64,000 nt of DNA from Aquilaria yunnanensis (Eukaryota; Streptophyta; Magnoliopsida; Malvales; Thymelaeaceae), in assembly GCA_039654915.1 (NCBI GenBank), contig CM077594.1, positions 70,364,393 to 70,428,392 of the forward strand, given 5' to 3'. The position numbers were made by a program, and so were the translations under genes. Below, piece after piece: positions 22,193-35,652 of the stretch. Every line of letters begins with the position of its first letter. The stretch's first letter is position 1. Under the pieces are notes generated by a model. The model did not search any database and was not told the origin of the DNA. It saw only the letters and a list, made by a program, of their open reading frames with translations.

Positions 22193-23352
22193 GATAATAG
22201 ATTTAAGCGCATCTGACCATATGACTAATTCCTTACATTTGTTTGAGACTTATTTACCATATCCTAAAAATAAGAAGGTTAGGATAGTCGATGGTAATTT
22301 CTCACCAATTGCAGGGAAAGGCCTCATAAAAATTTCTGTGGGAATATATCTTAAATCTATTCTCTATGTCCCTGAACTTGCTTGTAATCTTTTGTTGGTT
22401 TGCAAGCTATCTAGAGACTCAAACTATTCTGTTATTTTTCTATGAATCCTATTGCATTTTTCAAGACTGGAGCTTAGGCATGGTGATTGGCAGTGCTAGG
22501 ATGATTAATGGTCTTTATTATTTCGAGGACAAATCTCTTAGAAGTAAAATGGTTTAAGGGCTGAGTAGTATTGGTTCTTTAACTATTCATGATCAAATAA
22601 TGGTTTGGCACTGTCATTTAGGTCAAACAAGTTTTTCTTTTTTAAAACATTTATTTCCAGTGCTATTTAAAGGGATTGATTTCACTATTTCAATGTAAGA
22701 GTCGTCTAATGCCAAAAATTCAAAAAAAATGTTATATTTAAAAACCCTATCAAGCTTCAAGACCGTTTTATCTATTCCACAGTGATGTTCTTCAAAAGTG
22801 ACCACAATTTCTAGAAAAAAATGGTTTGTGACTTTTATTTATGATCATACACGTCTTTGTTGGGTTTACATAATGAGAGAAAAATTTGATGTAGAATACA
22901 TTTTTAAAGAATTTTATAGGATGATTGAAACCCAGTTTCAAACAAAAATCAATATTTTGAGAATGGATAGTGGAATATAGTATTTTAATAAAGTTTTGGA
23001 AACCTTTTTAAATGAAAAAGGAATTCTACACAAATCTTCTTGTTCTGACACACCAGAACAAAATGAGATTGCTAAGCATAAAAACAAGCATTTGTTAGAA
23101 GCAGCTAGAGCCATGATGTTTTATATGAATGTTCCAAAGTATCTATGGGGTGATGCTATATTGAAAACTTCATATTTAATCAATAGCATGCCTACCAAAG
23201 CTTCACAATATATCACCTTGGTGGATTGCTTAAAAAAGGTATTCCCAGAATCTAGAATAAATTTTGACTTACCCTTAAAAATATTTGGCTGCAGAGCAAA
23301 TGTGGACAATCCAAACAAAGAGGCTAAGGTTTATATTAGATCCAAGAGCTGA
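22193..23352 (+). pseudogene. copia protease end and integrase remnant
   Basis: It resumes directly after the solo LTR with WIIDLSASDHM, the copia protease site WIIDSGASDHM in which the catalytic DSG has become DLS. Then come GNFSPIAGKGLIKIS and SILYVPELACNLL, the GAG-pre-integrase part (WHCHLGQTSFSFL), and the integrase core: TFIYDHTRLCWVYIM, ILRMDSGI (family LRSDNG) and PEQNEIAKHKNKHLLEAARA. In the last motif the family has AERKNRHLLE; the catalytic Glu is Lys here. Later motifs YLWGDAILKTSYLINSMPTK and KIFGCRANV follow. Several stops and frame changes. Confidence 0.88.
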
Positions 23353-23373
23353 CAAAATGCGTTTTCGTATTGT

Positions 23374-25017
23374 ATGCACCCAATAAAAAAGGTTGCAAAT
23401 GCTTTAATCCCCTTACAAAACATTTTTTTTATCACTATGGATGTTTATTTCATGGAAAATACACCATACTTTACCAAAAATTTGCTTCAGGGGGTGAAGA
23501 TAGTTGAACCAAATTTTTGGGAAATTGCCAAACCCTTACCTAGCATACTTCTTGATACCTTCCTTGAAAAAGAAAACTTGGAAACTAGGCATAAAGAAAC
23601 TGAATTTGAAATTCATCTAATAGAAAAGGAAATACTACGAATGAAAAAAAAATAGAGACAATCTTGAGCCTTTGGTTTATTCTAGGAAAGGTGTCCTTGG
23701 AGGTGGTAGAGACCAAGCCATTATCCTAGCACGTGGTCAACTGTAAGCCCTAAGCAATGGTCACCCAAATGCGTCAGGTAATCCTTTTTCTCTTCCCTCC
23801 TTTTCCTTTCCCACTAATGAGTTAAACTTATGATTACAATCGGATTATAGGAAAGAGAACACTACACTCGAACCTATTTTGGAGCTAGCCCCTGTTATCC
23901 CTGAATAGGGTCTTGATCTGGACATTTCCATCTTCCTTAGAAAGGGAACTCAAACCTATACCAAACATCCTATTGCCAAATATATTTGCTATCAAAACCT
24001 TTTTGACAATCGTGGAGCATTCACTAGAAACATTTCAAAGCTTCTTTTACCCAGAAATATTTAGGAAGCACTTGGCAACCCAAATTGGAGGTTGGCTATG
24101 TTTGAAGAGATGAATGCCTTGAAGAAAAATGGTACTTTGTAGGTTGCAGAATTACTGAAGGGAAAAATGGTTGTGGGGTGCAAATAGGTGTTTACTATCA
24201 AGCATAAGGCAGACAGGAGTGTCAAGAGATACAAAGCCCGCCTTGTTGCAAATGGTTTTACTCAAAGCTATGGGATAGACTACTAAGAGACCTTTGCTCC
24301 CGTAGCTAAAATAAACTTGAGGAAGAGGTATATATGAGTTCCCCATTAGGTTTTGAGGAAAGGAATTGAAATGGGAAAGTGTGTAGGCTGAAGAAGTCCT
24401 TGTATGGACTTAAACAGTCACTAAGAGCCTAGTTTAAGTGCTTTGGCAAGGTGATAAAGTGCTATGAATATGTTCAAAGTCAAGCTAAACATACATTGTT
24501 TTACAGGCATTTGAATGACAATAAAATAGCTATCTTGATAGTATACGTGGATGATATTGTGTTAACTGGGGATGATTGTGATGGGCGAGGGAAGTTGAAG
24601 AAAAAACTGGCGTAGGACTTTGAGATTAAAGATCTCGGTACATTGAAATACTTTCTTGGGATGGAGTTTGCCAGGTCTAGAAAAGGTATCTTTGTGAATC
24701 AGAAGAAGTATGTCCTTAACTTGCTGAACAAGACATATATGCTAGGGTGTAAACCCACAGAAACTCCTATAGAACCTAATGTAAAACTGCAACTTGCAGA
24801 AGCTGAGAATGTGAAGAATAGGGAGTGTTATCAGAAAATCTTTAGGAGATTGATTTATCTATCTCATGCATGCCCAGATATATCATTCACTGTTAGTATG
24901 GTCAACCAGTTTATGCATGCCCTAGGACTGGCACACTTTGAAGCTGTTTACCGAATTTTGAGGTATCTAAAGGAGACATTGAACAAAGGATTTCTGTTTA
25001 AGCCATAAGGACAATTG
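23374..25017 (+). pseudogene. copia reverse transcriptase remnant
   Basis: The linker (FFITMDVYFMENTPYF) is followed by the RT domain: MFEEMNALKKNGT, YKARLVANGFTQSYGIDY and ETFAPVAKI, then a jump to SPLGFEERN and LKKSLYGLKQS, so about 50-60 residues between APVAK and the next motif are deleted near 24310. The catalytic strand AILIVYVDDIVLTG keeps YVDD. Then FEIKDLGTLKYFLGMEFARS, YLSHACPDISFTVSMVNQFM and FEAVYRILRYLKETLNKG. Stops interrupt it at several TAG/TAA codons, including one at 25006. Confidence 0.92.
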
Positions 25018-25144
25018 CAAATTCAAGCCTACACTGATGCAGATGGGGCTGGGAGCATAGTAGATTAAAGATCTACTTCTGGATACTATTCATTTGTAGG
25101 TGGTAACTTGGTTACATGGAGAAGCAAGAAACAGAACGTGGTTG
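25018..25144 (+). pseudogene. copia RNase H, first part
   Basis: QIQAYTDADGAGSIVD, a stop, RSTSGYYSFVGGNLVTWRS and KKQNVVAR: the start of the copia RNase H with its first catalytic Asp (YTDAD). It is cut by insertion X; the rest survives at 38063-38094 and 39511-39780. Confidence 0.9.
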
Positions 25145-25149
25145 CTAGG

Positions 25150-27529
25150 TGCCACAGCCGCCCTCTGCGTAACCTAGGAAGCCTGTGAGAGTGGGTCTCA
25201 TGGTGGTTGTAATTGGCTAGTTATATATGTGTGCGAATTAAAACTTCATGATGCTAGTTGATTAACCTAGAAAATACAAGATGCATGCCTTTTTGGCTTT
25301 GACTTGAGAAATTGGAAACCATAAAAAATTAACATGGCCAAGGCACTTTTTCATATAAATCAAGTTCAAATAGTCAAAGCACACATAATCAATATTTGTA
25401 TTATCATTACTACACATAATACCCATGTGAGGGCAATCAAAAAAAGTAGACTAATGCCTGTCACCCAAGAGCAACCTAGAGTTCTTTACTCTATCCATAA
25501 ACAAAGGAGGCAACTAATGTGTTACAATATACACAAGGCTTTCCTATTGAGATCCTTCCATCTAACTCCCACCTTAGATGCACTCCCGATGGTGAGCCTA
25601 AAAGGGTCATCCACGTGCTTTACTAGCCACTATGGCCAAGAAAATACTATAGTTAGTGTTGTTACTTAACCAACAAGTAATGTAAAAACTAGAATTGCAT
25701 GGATTCTTATAATTTCATACCTGCAACAAAAGACTAGCATGACAACCCACAGTGGTTATCAGATTGAACAACGTTAGAATTTTCACAATATAAACTAAGG
25801 AGTGAAAATTTGTAATTCTTAGTAAGGGTTCCTCACCTGCAAGAAAAATGCTAAGCACAACATATATATTATCATATGTAATATGCTATGAGCTCATATA
25901 GCATGAGGCTAAACCTATGCGCATATGTATTAGTCCCTTAGGACTTCTGCCTAACCTAGTCCTCTAACTACAAGGCAAAGCCTTGCCTACTAGCAAGTAG
26001 AGGTTACTAGCCTAACTAGTGATGATATATTAGTTGAACTCCCTTATGTTGTATATGGCCTTTTATGGTAGGACTACTGTGGCCTTGGCCATACGACCCA
26101 CTAGGTGTGCTAAGGTTTCACATTGCAACCTCATGCTCAATGGCACGGGTAGGTCATTGATGGTACTAAACCTTTCACCCAAGCTAATGATACCTAGTTG
26201 TGATCTTTGTTAACTAGTTTTCTTGCTTATGGTGAAAGTAACCATAAGAACCCAAGAAAACTCCTAGGCCTTAGAGGAGTTATGGAATCCTCAGAGTACC
26301 CCCAAAATACTTGGACCCTTCCGTACCCTAAGAACCCCCTTATGTCTCCCTTCAAGCCTTCTAGCAAAATTAGAAAATTTTAGCCATCATAATTATGGTG
26401 ACGTGTCACCACAGTTATCAATGCACTATGAACCTTTCGTGGCACTGGTGACACGTTGCCATTACCTGTGATTGACCAAAATTTTCAATTTTGTTGCTTT
26501 AACCTTTGAAGACTAACCAACACATGCTAAACATGCTTGGATGGCCTTCAAACTTTACATACCTATAAAACATGTTGCAAAGACCACAGCCAACTATCAC
26601 AAGCATTCCTACTATGCATTATAAAACCATCTCAAGCTCTACAAAACTAGTAGTCACCATGAACAAACTAGCCCACTAACTAATGCTATTGCCAAAACTA
26701 TTTGAGTTCATCAAGCAAACACATTCCAATAGCATTAATCAAGCTTGAAAACATAACTCCCTTACCTTAATTTTATCTGGCAAGCAAAGATTAGCCAGCC
26801 ATTTGGCAAGAACAATGCTCCATAAAGTTTAACATAAGCTCCATGAAATCTAAGCCAAATGACACAGAATCAACAAGAACCAAGCAAAACCCATACCCTA
26901 AAACACCAAACCCACAAGGAAAGGCCAAAGAATTCAAGTTACCTCACATAGAAACCCTGCTCTAGTTGGAAAAATGTCAATAACAATTCCAAAACCAAGG
27001 AACAAGCTTAAGTAGGCTACTTAAAGCGTTTATACCCTTGAAGCCTTCAAATTTCACCAAGAAACTTTAATTTTGGGAAAAAATTCAAGGTGAAATAAAG
27101 AAGGGAAAAAGGAACTCAGGCTTGGCCAAAAAATTTGAATAGTAGCAACTATAAACACTTTACCAAGTTTATAAATTATATTTTCAGAAAGTCTACAAAG
27201 TTTCATAAGTTTGTCAAAATGAACCCCTTCCCAAAATAATAGTTCTAGCCAACCTTTGGTCAAATCTTTAACACTTAAGCAAATCTTTGGGTTTTCAACA
27301 AGGTCTATGGTTCAAAACATATTTTTGACTCTTGGGCCTCAGCCTGATACCTCAGGATGCAAAATTACCATTTTTTCCCTTGAGCTCTTTTGGTGCCATA
27401 AGCTACTCAAAACTTAGTAAACTTTGTCTAACTTACTAATCCTTGCCTAGTTAACTCTAAATAAGGCATTAAACTAGGAATTTAATTAATTTACCTCTCT
27501 TAACTGAGTTTTCCATGAGGTGGGTCGCA
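25150..27529 (-). repeat. 3' LTR of chromovirus X
   Basis: Collinear with 35653-38057; the sense (minus) strand starts TGCGACCCACC and ends ...GGCTGTGGCA. Just inside the element (plus 27530-27550) the minus strand is AAAAGGAAATGAGGATGA, a polypurine tract. No gene inside; frames here are chance. Confidence 0.9.
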
Positions 27530-27579
27530 TCATCCTCATTTCCTTTTGAAATTTGGTCTCCTAAATTCCACTACAACTA

Positions 27580-28960
27580 AGGGAACTCATAAGGATACCT
27601 TTCCAGCATATCTTGCTCCATCTCCCAAGTAGATTCCTATTCACTATGGAATCCACTTTGTTCAGAGTTTGCTAACTTGCCTATTAAGGACCTTAATGGG
27701 CCTCTCCTCATAAGTCAAGTCTTCCTGGATGGGAACCACCAATGGGTTAACTATTTCTCTTGGATCAGCTATGCACTTCCGCAGAAGACTAATGTGAAAC
27801 ACATTGTGCACTTGGGACAAGTTGGGTGCTAATGCCAACCAATATGCAACTTTCCCGACTTTCTTCAAAATTTCATGTGGTCCAATGTACCTAGGGCTAA
27901 CTTACCCCTCTGCTCCAACTGGGCTACTCCTTTCATAGGAGATACTTTGAGAAGTACTTTATCACCAACTTCAAAACTCAAATCTCAGCTGCTCAAATTT
28001 GCATACTTAGTCTATTGGTCATTTGTTACTCTAATTCATTTCTAGATCAATCTAATCTTAGTCACGATGTCGGCTACAATTTTAGGACCAATGAGTACTC
28101 TATCTGAAGGGTTAGCCCCACAATGTGGTGTCATGCATCGCCTACCGTACAAAGTGCCATATGGTGCCATACCTATACCAGTTTGATGACAATTATTGTA
28201 AGCAAATTCGATGAGTGGTAAATGCTGATCCCAATCACCTCTAAAGTCAATGGCATACATATGTAACATATCCTCCAAAGTCTGAATCATTCTCTTAGAC
28301 TGTCCATCAGTCTAAGGATGAAAGGTGGTACTAAGACTAACCTTACTTCCTAACACTTATTGGAAAGCGTTGCAAAACCTTAATACAAATTGGGGATCCC
28401 TGTCAATATGATATGATCTATTATACCATGCAATCTCACAATCTTCTTGATATACAATTGAGCCAACCTCTCCAATGGATAAGTAATCCATATGGGTATA
28501 AAGTGCATCGATTTAGTCAACCTATTGACCACTACCCTTATTGCATCATGCTGACTCCGGGCATTTGGTAACCCAACTAGGATATCCATTATGATGGATC
28601 CCTACTTCCTTTCTAGGAAAGGAAAAATTTAAAGTGTCCCCATTGATTTCTGATGCTTAGCTTTTACCATTTGGCATGTCAAACACGTAGCTACATGTGC
28701 AGGTACATCCCTCTTGAGTCTCGACCACCAGAAGTTCATCTTCAAGTGATGGTACATCTTATTAACACTAGGATGAACATTTAGCCTACTACTATGTGCT
28801 TCCTGTAGGACTTCCTACCTAAGTCGTTCCACATTCAGCACATAGAGTTGATCTCCATGGTGTAGTATTCCATCCTTGTACAGGAACTCCTTTCTCATAC
28901 TACCAAGTGTCTTTTCTCCTGAAATCTTTTTCAACAATAGATCTTTACTTTGGGCTACCT
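27580..28960 (-). pseudogene. integrase and chromodomain remnant, chromovirus X
   Basis: Read right to left on the minus strand: zinc-binding part (VHPSVNKMYHHLKMNFWW...CLTCQ), MDILVGLPNARSQHDAI with the first catalytic Asp, then HIILTGIPNLY where the family has SDRDPRF (second Asp lost), IEFAYNNCHQTGIGMAPYGT, the SQVHNVFHISLLRKC linker, and a chromodomain end STWEMEQDMLERYPYEFP near 27590-27645. Multiple stops and frame changes; no function is left. Confidence 0.88.
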
Positions 28961-29774
28961 TTACCTTAGCCAGTGAGGCTGACTAAATTTCCAAAGTATA
29001 GACTAGGTACCTTTCTTGGTCTTGCCAAAACTCATGCAAGGTGGACAAACAATTCCCTAATTTTCTTACCCAGCAACTTGTAGCTTGATCCTTAGATAGG
29101 TCCATTCTCGTGTACTTCCGACTAAGAGCATCTACCACCATATTTCCTTTCCTTGCACAGTACTCAATCGAGCAATCATAATCCTTTATGTATTCAGTCC
29201 ACCAATGATGCCTCATGTTCAGCTCCTTTTGAGTGAACAAGTATTTCAAATTCTTACGGTCAGTGAAAATCCTTAACAATCTCCCCATCAAGTAATGCCT
29301 CCAAAGCTTGTGTGTAAACACTACTATCATTAGCTCAAGGTCATGAACAGGGTAGTTCAACTCATTAGGCCTCAACTGCCTTGAGCGATAGGCGAGCACT
29401 TGGTTTTCTTACATCAACACACATCCCAAACTAGAACCTAAAGCATCTATATACATTGTAAAGGCCTTGTTTGAGTCTAGTAGAATGAGTATCGGTGCAC
29501 TCATCATCTTCTCCTTCAACTCCAAGTAGGCCTCCTCATACTTAGTCATCCAATCAAAGTTTTGAGCTGTCTCGGTTAAGGCTATCAATGGTGTCGCTAT
29601 CATAGAGCATTTCTCTATGAGCCTCCTATAGTAGCCGACCAAGCCCAAGAAGCTCCGTATCTCTATAATTGTACTCAGCTGCTTCCATTCGACTACCATA
29701 TGAACTTTCTCAAGGTCAACTGAAAACACTTAGGAACTAATGATGTGTCCCAAAAACTATATCCTTTCAGACGA
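28961..29774 (-). pseudogene. RT connection and RNase H remnant, chromovirus X
   Basis: EIRSFLGLVGYYRRLIEK, FDWMTKYEEAYLELKEKM, TMYIDALGSSLGCVLM (catalytic Asp region, family VYTDAS or similar), a stop, [55 protein letters not shown] and NMVVDALSRKY. This is the chromovirus RNase H order. It begins at the right edge of its reading where solo LTR Z splits pol. Confidence 0.9.
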
Positions 29775-29779
29775 AAACT

Positions 29780-30818
29780 TGTTAGTGTTGTGCCCAAAAA
29801 GCCAATCATGAGATGACTGTATTTTTTGCACATTGAGTCATGATATTTTATTAAGGCATTAATCCAGCACTTATGTTCGTTGTTTTGTTTCTGGAATTAT
29901 GATCAAGATGGGATTTGTCCCTCCTATGTAACGGGAGGGATATCTTCGGGCCCCTTGATAGAGTGAGACTTAGAAAATGCATGGCCATGCTCGGATGAGT
30001 TGATATACGATATCAATGTCATCAACTTAAGTTAGTCTACTCAGTAATCAAGAAACCAAAGATTGGGCTATACGAGAGTGACACACTCCATGTCTCGTGC
30101 TTAGTCTTGATATCTTGGACAAAGGGATAATGGCATATATCGGTGATGATCATAAAGGTTTAGTCGAATCACCGACAATCTTGTTACTTGGGTAGCAATG
30201 ATGTGTTGCTAGACACCGCTCATTGCTTATGATCATAAATGTGATTCATGATCATTGCCAACGTGCTAAGAGCCTATTGGGTCGCACACATAGAGCTATT
30301 TGGATCATTAAGTGCATGGGCTAATTATTTGGTTTATGGTTTCACTTTAATTTTGTATTAATAATGCGCCCAAGAGTTGAGCCATTATTAAGCCTGAAAT
30401 TAAAGCTTAATTGGATTAGGGCTTTGAAACCCATTAGGCCTGGAAGTTGAGTCTCACTATAAATACAACTTTTAGTGAGAAATTTGCAGGTCTCTTTTCC
30501 CTAGCCTCCCAAAAGGACAGCCACACTCTTCTCTTGTAATTCCTTGGAGGATGCAAGTTAGCACTGTGAGTGCAAGAGAAACGCATCTGCCGGGATGTGG
30601 TGGAAGCGTGGTGATCCCGAGAGGCTCGTGTGGATACCATAGAGAGCCTGAACACGTCAACTATTTAGGTTTTGTGATTTGACTCTACAGTTGAGTGAGA
30701 GATATCAACCGAAAATTAGGTATGAAAATTTTTGAAAACCCGATTTACCCCGTTTCACTTGGATCCTAGAGGGTTTCGGATAAATTCTGCTGTGCTGTTT
30801 GGCTCCCAAAACCCAACA
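29780..30818 (+). repeat. solo LTR Z inside chromovirus X, AAACT duplication
   Basis: TGTTAGTGTTGTGCCC...AAAACCCAACA, 1039 bases, flanked by AAACT (29775-29779, 30819-30823). It breaks pol of X between the RT motif LPKCEF and the next. It is collinear with solo LTR Y (38095-39510) but lacks about 375 bases that Y has after its first 110 bases. A TATA box (TATAAATA, 30458-30465) puts the sense on the plus strand. Start and end resemble long copia LTRs (inference). Confidence 0.92.
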
Positions 30819-30823
30819 AAACT

Positions 30824-31481
30824 CACACTTAGGCAATCTTGCATAGTACTTATTGTACTTTAGCACTTGCAAAACTGTTCTAAGGTGCTCCTTATGCTCC
30901 TTGGTAGATTGCAAGTATATCAAGATATCAATGATGAAGACTTCAACAAACCAGTATAACAATAGTCTGAAGATCATAGCCATGGTTTCCATGAATACTG
31001 CCGGGGCATTGGTAACACCAAATGGCATAACTGTATACTTGTAATGCCCATATCTTGCCCCAAAAGCTGTATTCAGGATATCTTCCTCCTTGACTTTGAT
31101 TTGGAAGTATCTTGACTGGAGGTCAATCCTAGAAAACATCTTCGCTCCCCTCAGCCTACCAATCAAGCCATCGATCCTAGGAAGCAAATATTTGTTCTTA
31201 ATAGTTACTGCATTCAACATTCTATAGTCAGTGCACAATCTAAAAGTTCCATCCTTCTTCTTCACAAACAACACCAGGGCACCCTATGGTGATACACTAG
31301 GCCTTATAAAGCCTTTCTCTAACAGCTCCTCCAACTGCCTCTTCAACTCATCCATTCCAGGAGCCAACATTCTATAGGAAGGTATTGAAACTGGTTCTAT
31401 GCCATGCTTGAGGTGAATGCAAAACTTGTTGACCTGCTTGGGTGGTAACCCAGGCAAATCCACTAGGAACACCTTGGGAAA
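30824..31481 (-). pseudogene. reverse transcriptase remnant, chromovirus X
   Basis: The minus strand reads [27 protein letters not shown], a TAG in place of Trp, [70 protein letters not shown] and the active-site strand FIIDILIYL. The family has FIDDILIYS, so the first catalytic Asp is Ile. It ends at LPKCEF where solo LTR Z begins. Confidence 0.9.
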
Positions 31482-31960
31482 CTAATTGGCTATGGAAATT
31501 TCCTTATGTTCATCCTCTATGGCCACCCCATTCAAGGTATAATACACTTCCTCATCGACTATGGGGATGGAGTCCATAAGTCTAAGGTGCAAACTTCTAG
31601 CACTAGTTGCTAACCCTCCTATGGAAGTCACTCTAGCTCCCAGAGCATCAATAACATCAACTGAATGATTAGCATAGTCAATTTGTGCCTTATGCTTACT
31701 TAGCCAATCCATTCCCAACACTAGGTCATATGACCTCAATTCTATAACCCATAATTCACATGCAAAGCGATGGTCGCCTAATTGCAAGGGATACCTAGTA
31801 ACTAGCTCATTGGTCACAATAAAACTCCCTCTATAGTTTTAATGAGTTTTAACTCATTGGAGATATCACACTACAATTTCAATCTTTTTACCAAGGTAGA
31901 TGAATTCATGAAAAAGTAGCACCACTATCAAGTTGTACTCTAATGCTACCATTTTGAAAT
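31482..31960 (-). pseudogene. protease region remnant, chromovirus X
   Basis: Contains ELRSYDLVLGMDWLSKHKAQ, the C-terminal motif of gypsy retropepsin (VILGMDWL), and the linker to RT. The catalytic DTG/DSG is not clearly kept in the decayed stretch before 31817. Stop at 31482 before the RT linker. Confidence 0.75.
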
Positions 31961-33162
31961 GTAAAGTTACCTCAAATGGTGGCTGGCTCCCTAGTCACTT
32001 GACTAGCCAAGGAAAAAACCGTCAGCTTTGCTGCTACGGCCACACCAGGTCAATTTCCAATTCCACGAGGTGCCAGGGGTGGATTCCTAGGCAGGTCTGG
32101 CAAAGGTTGAGCCCGTGGGGGTTCACTCACCCAATGACCACTTTATCCACAATTATGGCAAATGTTGGTCCCAAAGAACATAGATTGGAGCCATGAAACC
32201 TCGTACACCTAGGGCAGAAGCCCCCTTTCCTCTTCTTCACTGGCCATTAAGTCTCGGCCACCTTTTCTATTATTCGACGCTTTCCATCACTCTTTCCTAC
32301 ACTGGATGGCTTAACCTCCACCTTCTTGCTTTGAATCCTTGAGTCTTCAAACTCCCTCTCCATAGATAACACCTTTTGAACCATTTGGTGATAGCTTCTA
32401 ATGTCCACCATTGGCATGTATCTCAAAAGCATGCGCTTAAGGCCATGGAGGAATTTCTTGGCCTGAAGCTCATCATTTTCAACCATATATGGAGCATACC
32501 AAATGAGTGAATTGTAGTGCTACTCATAGTCTCTTACAGACATCTTTCCTTGGGTGACATTTTGAAATTGAATGCTCATTTTTTTTTTGAGCCAGCTTGC
32601 TGATATACTCTCATCAGAACTTCCTCTAAAATTCTGACCACTTGAGCATCTTTTTTTTACGCTCTGGTTAATTTCCATTACTTTCCTTTAGCATTTATGG
32701 AACTTCATCCCACCATAAGTTAGCCCTCCATCTCAAAAATAAAGGTATTAAGGGCATCCTTTGCTCTAACTCGTAACCTCCACAAGTAATGAGTTAATTC
32801 ATCCTATTCAACCAAGCCTCTGCCTTATCGAGGTTGACTAACCCATCAAAGCTTGGTGGGTCAACCATATTGAACTTATTAAGTAATTTCATTTGATGTG
32901 GAGTTTCTTCCCTCCTTGGAGCTTTCATAACTTCCTGCCCTTCCTCATGTTCATAAGAATGATCCTGCTTCTTATGTACCCTAGCCACTTGTCGACAGTT
33001 GACAAGCCTCTCATGACCTTAGGGTGGGTCATTCCCTTGGTCATCATCTTCCTATGCAGCTCCTCTATTCTCCTGGTCTTGAAATAACTTATTCGTTATG
33101 GTGGTCATGCCTTGTGCCACTTGCACCAAGGTATGTGACATCCCTAAAGTGCTCTGGATATC
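31961..33162 (-). pseudogene. gag remnant, chromovirus X
   Basis: Minus strand: an N-terminal stretch with a stop-broken acidic region, then MVDPPSFDGLVNLDKAEAWL, the chromovirus gag core signature (PPxFDG...KAExWL), and further fragments including RWRANLWWDEVP, KARRWRLSHPV and a knuckle-like FCPRCTRFHGSNLC near 32185-32225. Heavily broken by stops and frame changes. Family-S LTR C cuts it off from the primer site at 35638. Confidence 0.78.
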
Positions 33163-33167
33163 ACATC

Positions 33168-35430
33168 TATTACCCACTCCGGGGTAGTCTAGTTATGGTG
33201 CCAAAACTGTGCATTTACACTCCTAGGATTGGTAATGTTCTGTAGGCCATCAGAACACTACCCTTAGTGTGCATACCCAAGTGGCCCTCTTGGGCACTAT
33301 GTAAATACATGCATATTAGTCCAACCAACACACACATATTCACATTTCATGCACACCATGGCAGCAAAGAAGGAAAACACTAGCACAAGTCTTAGGTTTG
33401 GCTTCCACACATTAGGCAATCTTGTTAAGTTCTAGTGGCCAGCTACTGCACCTGTAACTTCCACTAATAAACTGTATCATTATAGCCACATAGCCCCTGT
33501 TTTATTTCCTACATTATCAAGTAGAGACTTAGATCAAACCAAGGAATTTTTTTTTTACATCAATAGCCCACCTATGGACCAAGTTATGGATTTTTTAAGT
33601 TGGTTACAAAATTCTGACCAGATGAACAGTAACTCAGCCAACTTTGCAACATCATATCTTTGGATACAGGGATCTAAATCCAGAAATTCAAAATCCCAGT
33701 TAAGCTTATAGATTTCATCTAGGTGTGGTCAAAATTTCCTACCAAGATTCGTTCTACACAGGGAGATATTAAACTTTAGGTCCAGAGTCAAAATTCTGGC
33801 AACTTTCCCATACAATTTTTCCAAACCATGCAAACACTTCATTCACAAGGAGAAATCCCTCCAAGGATATCCCATATATGTCCATTACACATAAGAATTA
33901 GATTACCTTTCTTTTAACAACTTTATGTGGCCAAAACAGAATTTACAAGTAAGCAGCCCATCATTCACACTTAGGCAGCTTTGCACCACATCACTTACAT
34001 AGCCAAAACATTACTCAAATGTTCACATACTTGTCTCATTTTACATACACTACATGTACATCCATACATGCACTACAATATGGTCTTAACTCAGCTAAAT
34101 ACACACCCTAGGTTACAGGAGGTCCTTAGACACAATGGACTCCAAAAACAGGATGCTGGACAGCTGCTGCATAACACAGTAAGTACCACCATTAAAAATA
34201 CCAAATGTGCTCCTAAAATCACCAAAATTTCCAGATCATAACTAGACATATGGAAATTCATGTTCCTCAAATTTCAGACTAAAACTCAAACAAAACAAGC
34301 ACTTGGAATGTGGCAGCAACAATAACCACAGATTAGTCCATAAAACATGCAATAAACTTAAATAAATCACTATGGCAGCCCTCCTCAAGCTAATGCTTGC
34401 TCTTAGGAGGATTTTAACAATAGTTAGTACTAACTTTGGGCTCTAGAAATCCTCACTTTACTGCCATCATTGTGCACTTCACACTAGGTCACAAAACCTT
34501 TAATAAGTGCACTCGCGTCACTAAGCTTGGTTCATCAAGTTCATGGCTATCTTCCAAGCTTAGCCCTAGCTCCATGGATGTTTGAAAATTGCAGAAAACA
34601 GTCCATGAGAGCAAGAGAACCCTTATCAAATTGGGTAGGGAGAAAATGAAGCTTGATCCTTGAAGTATTCAAGAAATAGTTGTAGTTTGCTTCCAATGGC
34701 TTCCTTTTGCCTTCAATTTCAATCAATTGCAAGTTTGAAGATGTGGTGGCTATGGAGGAAGTATGGCTGTGTTCTTGGGCTGGGGGAGGACGAAAATGAG
34801 AGAGGGATAAGTGATTTGGCCACTTAAATGGCCTTAAATGAGCTTAAGGGCGCAAAACACACTTAACAAGCTTAACCTTGCTTTATGTCATTTTCTTTCT
34901 CACTAATTATGGTTTCTTTGTCTTAAACTCATTGGTACACATGTACCCAACATTTTTGACTAATTATCAAGTCTTGGCTGCCTCCCCCATGGTGGGATAA
35001 CCCTACAATTCCACCCTTGACTTAAGTCAAAAGCTTGAACACCTTAAGGTTTACACTAGGACATTTAGGTCCTTATTGCCTTTAGTATTTCCTTTGTCCA
35101 AACTTCTCTTCCTTGAGTAATTTGGTCCTCCAATAGCACTTTCATACCATTTATAGCATTCCCATAACTTTCCAAGTCTCTTTCTTGAGAGTTTTTCAAT
35201 TGAGTACCTGAATTTTCAAAACCTTACAAAAAAGTCCATAGGTTGCTTGACAAACAAGCAATCCTTAAGGCTTTTCTTAGGGGCCAAGTTACCAACTTGG
35301 AACACTTTTAAGGAGTTGTTGATCACGCCTTTTACCCCCCACACTTTAATCACTATGGTGAGAATTACACAATATAATTGTTTTTAGCCATTATGACACT
35401 TGTAATTCTCCCATTTTGTGGGTGGTCACA
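33168..35430 (-). repeat. family-S solo LTR copy C, ACATC duplication
   Basis: On the plus strand TATTACCCACTCC...GTGGTCACA, flanked by ACATC (33163-33167, 35431-35435); sense on the minus strand. Collinear with copy D but with an internal deletion near 34290-34310 that removes the hydrophobic frame present in A, B, D and E. The hairpin near the sense 5' end is kept (35360-35410). Confidence 0.92.
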
Positions 35431-35637
35431 ACATCCAACCTGGCCACAATAAGATCACTAGAACCTTCACTAGGTTGCTTCCTCCTCTAGAAGCTCCTAA
35501 CCTTGTGTCAACCATAGCAACCTATGACCAAAGCTAGAAAACATTCCACACATGTTGGTTAGTACTAACTATCCTAGCACCCGGACTTTAAACTATATCT
35601 CAATCCTGGTCTCTAATGTCTATGAATTGAGCTCTAA

Positions 35638-35649
35638 GCTCTAATATAA
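35638..35649 (-). promoter_or_regulatory. primer binding site of chromovirus X
   Basis: The minus strand reads TTATATTAGAGC, a decayed initiator-Met-type site (family TGGTATCAGAGC), immediately inside the 5' LTR. Confidence 0.6.
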
Positions 35650-35652
35650 AAC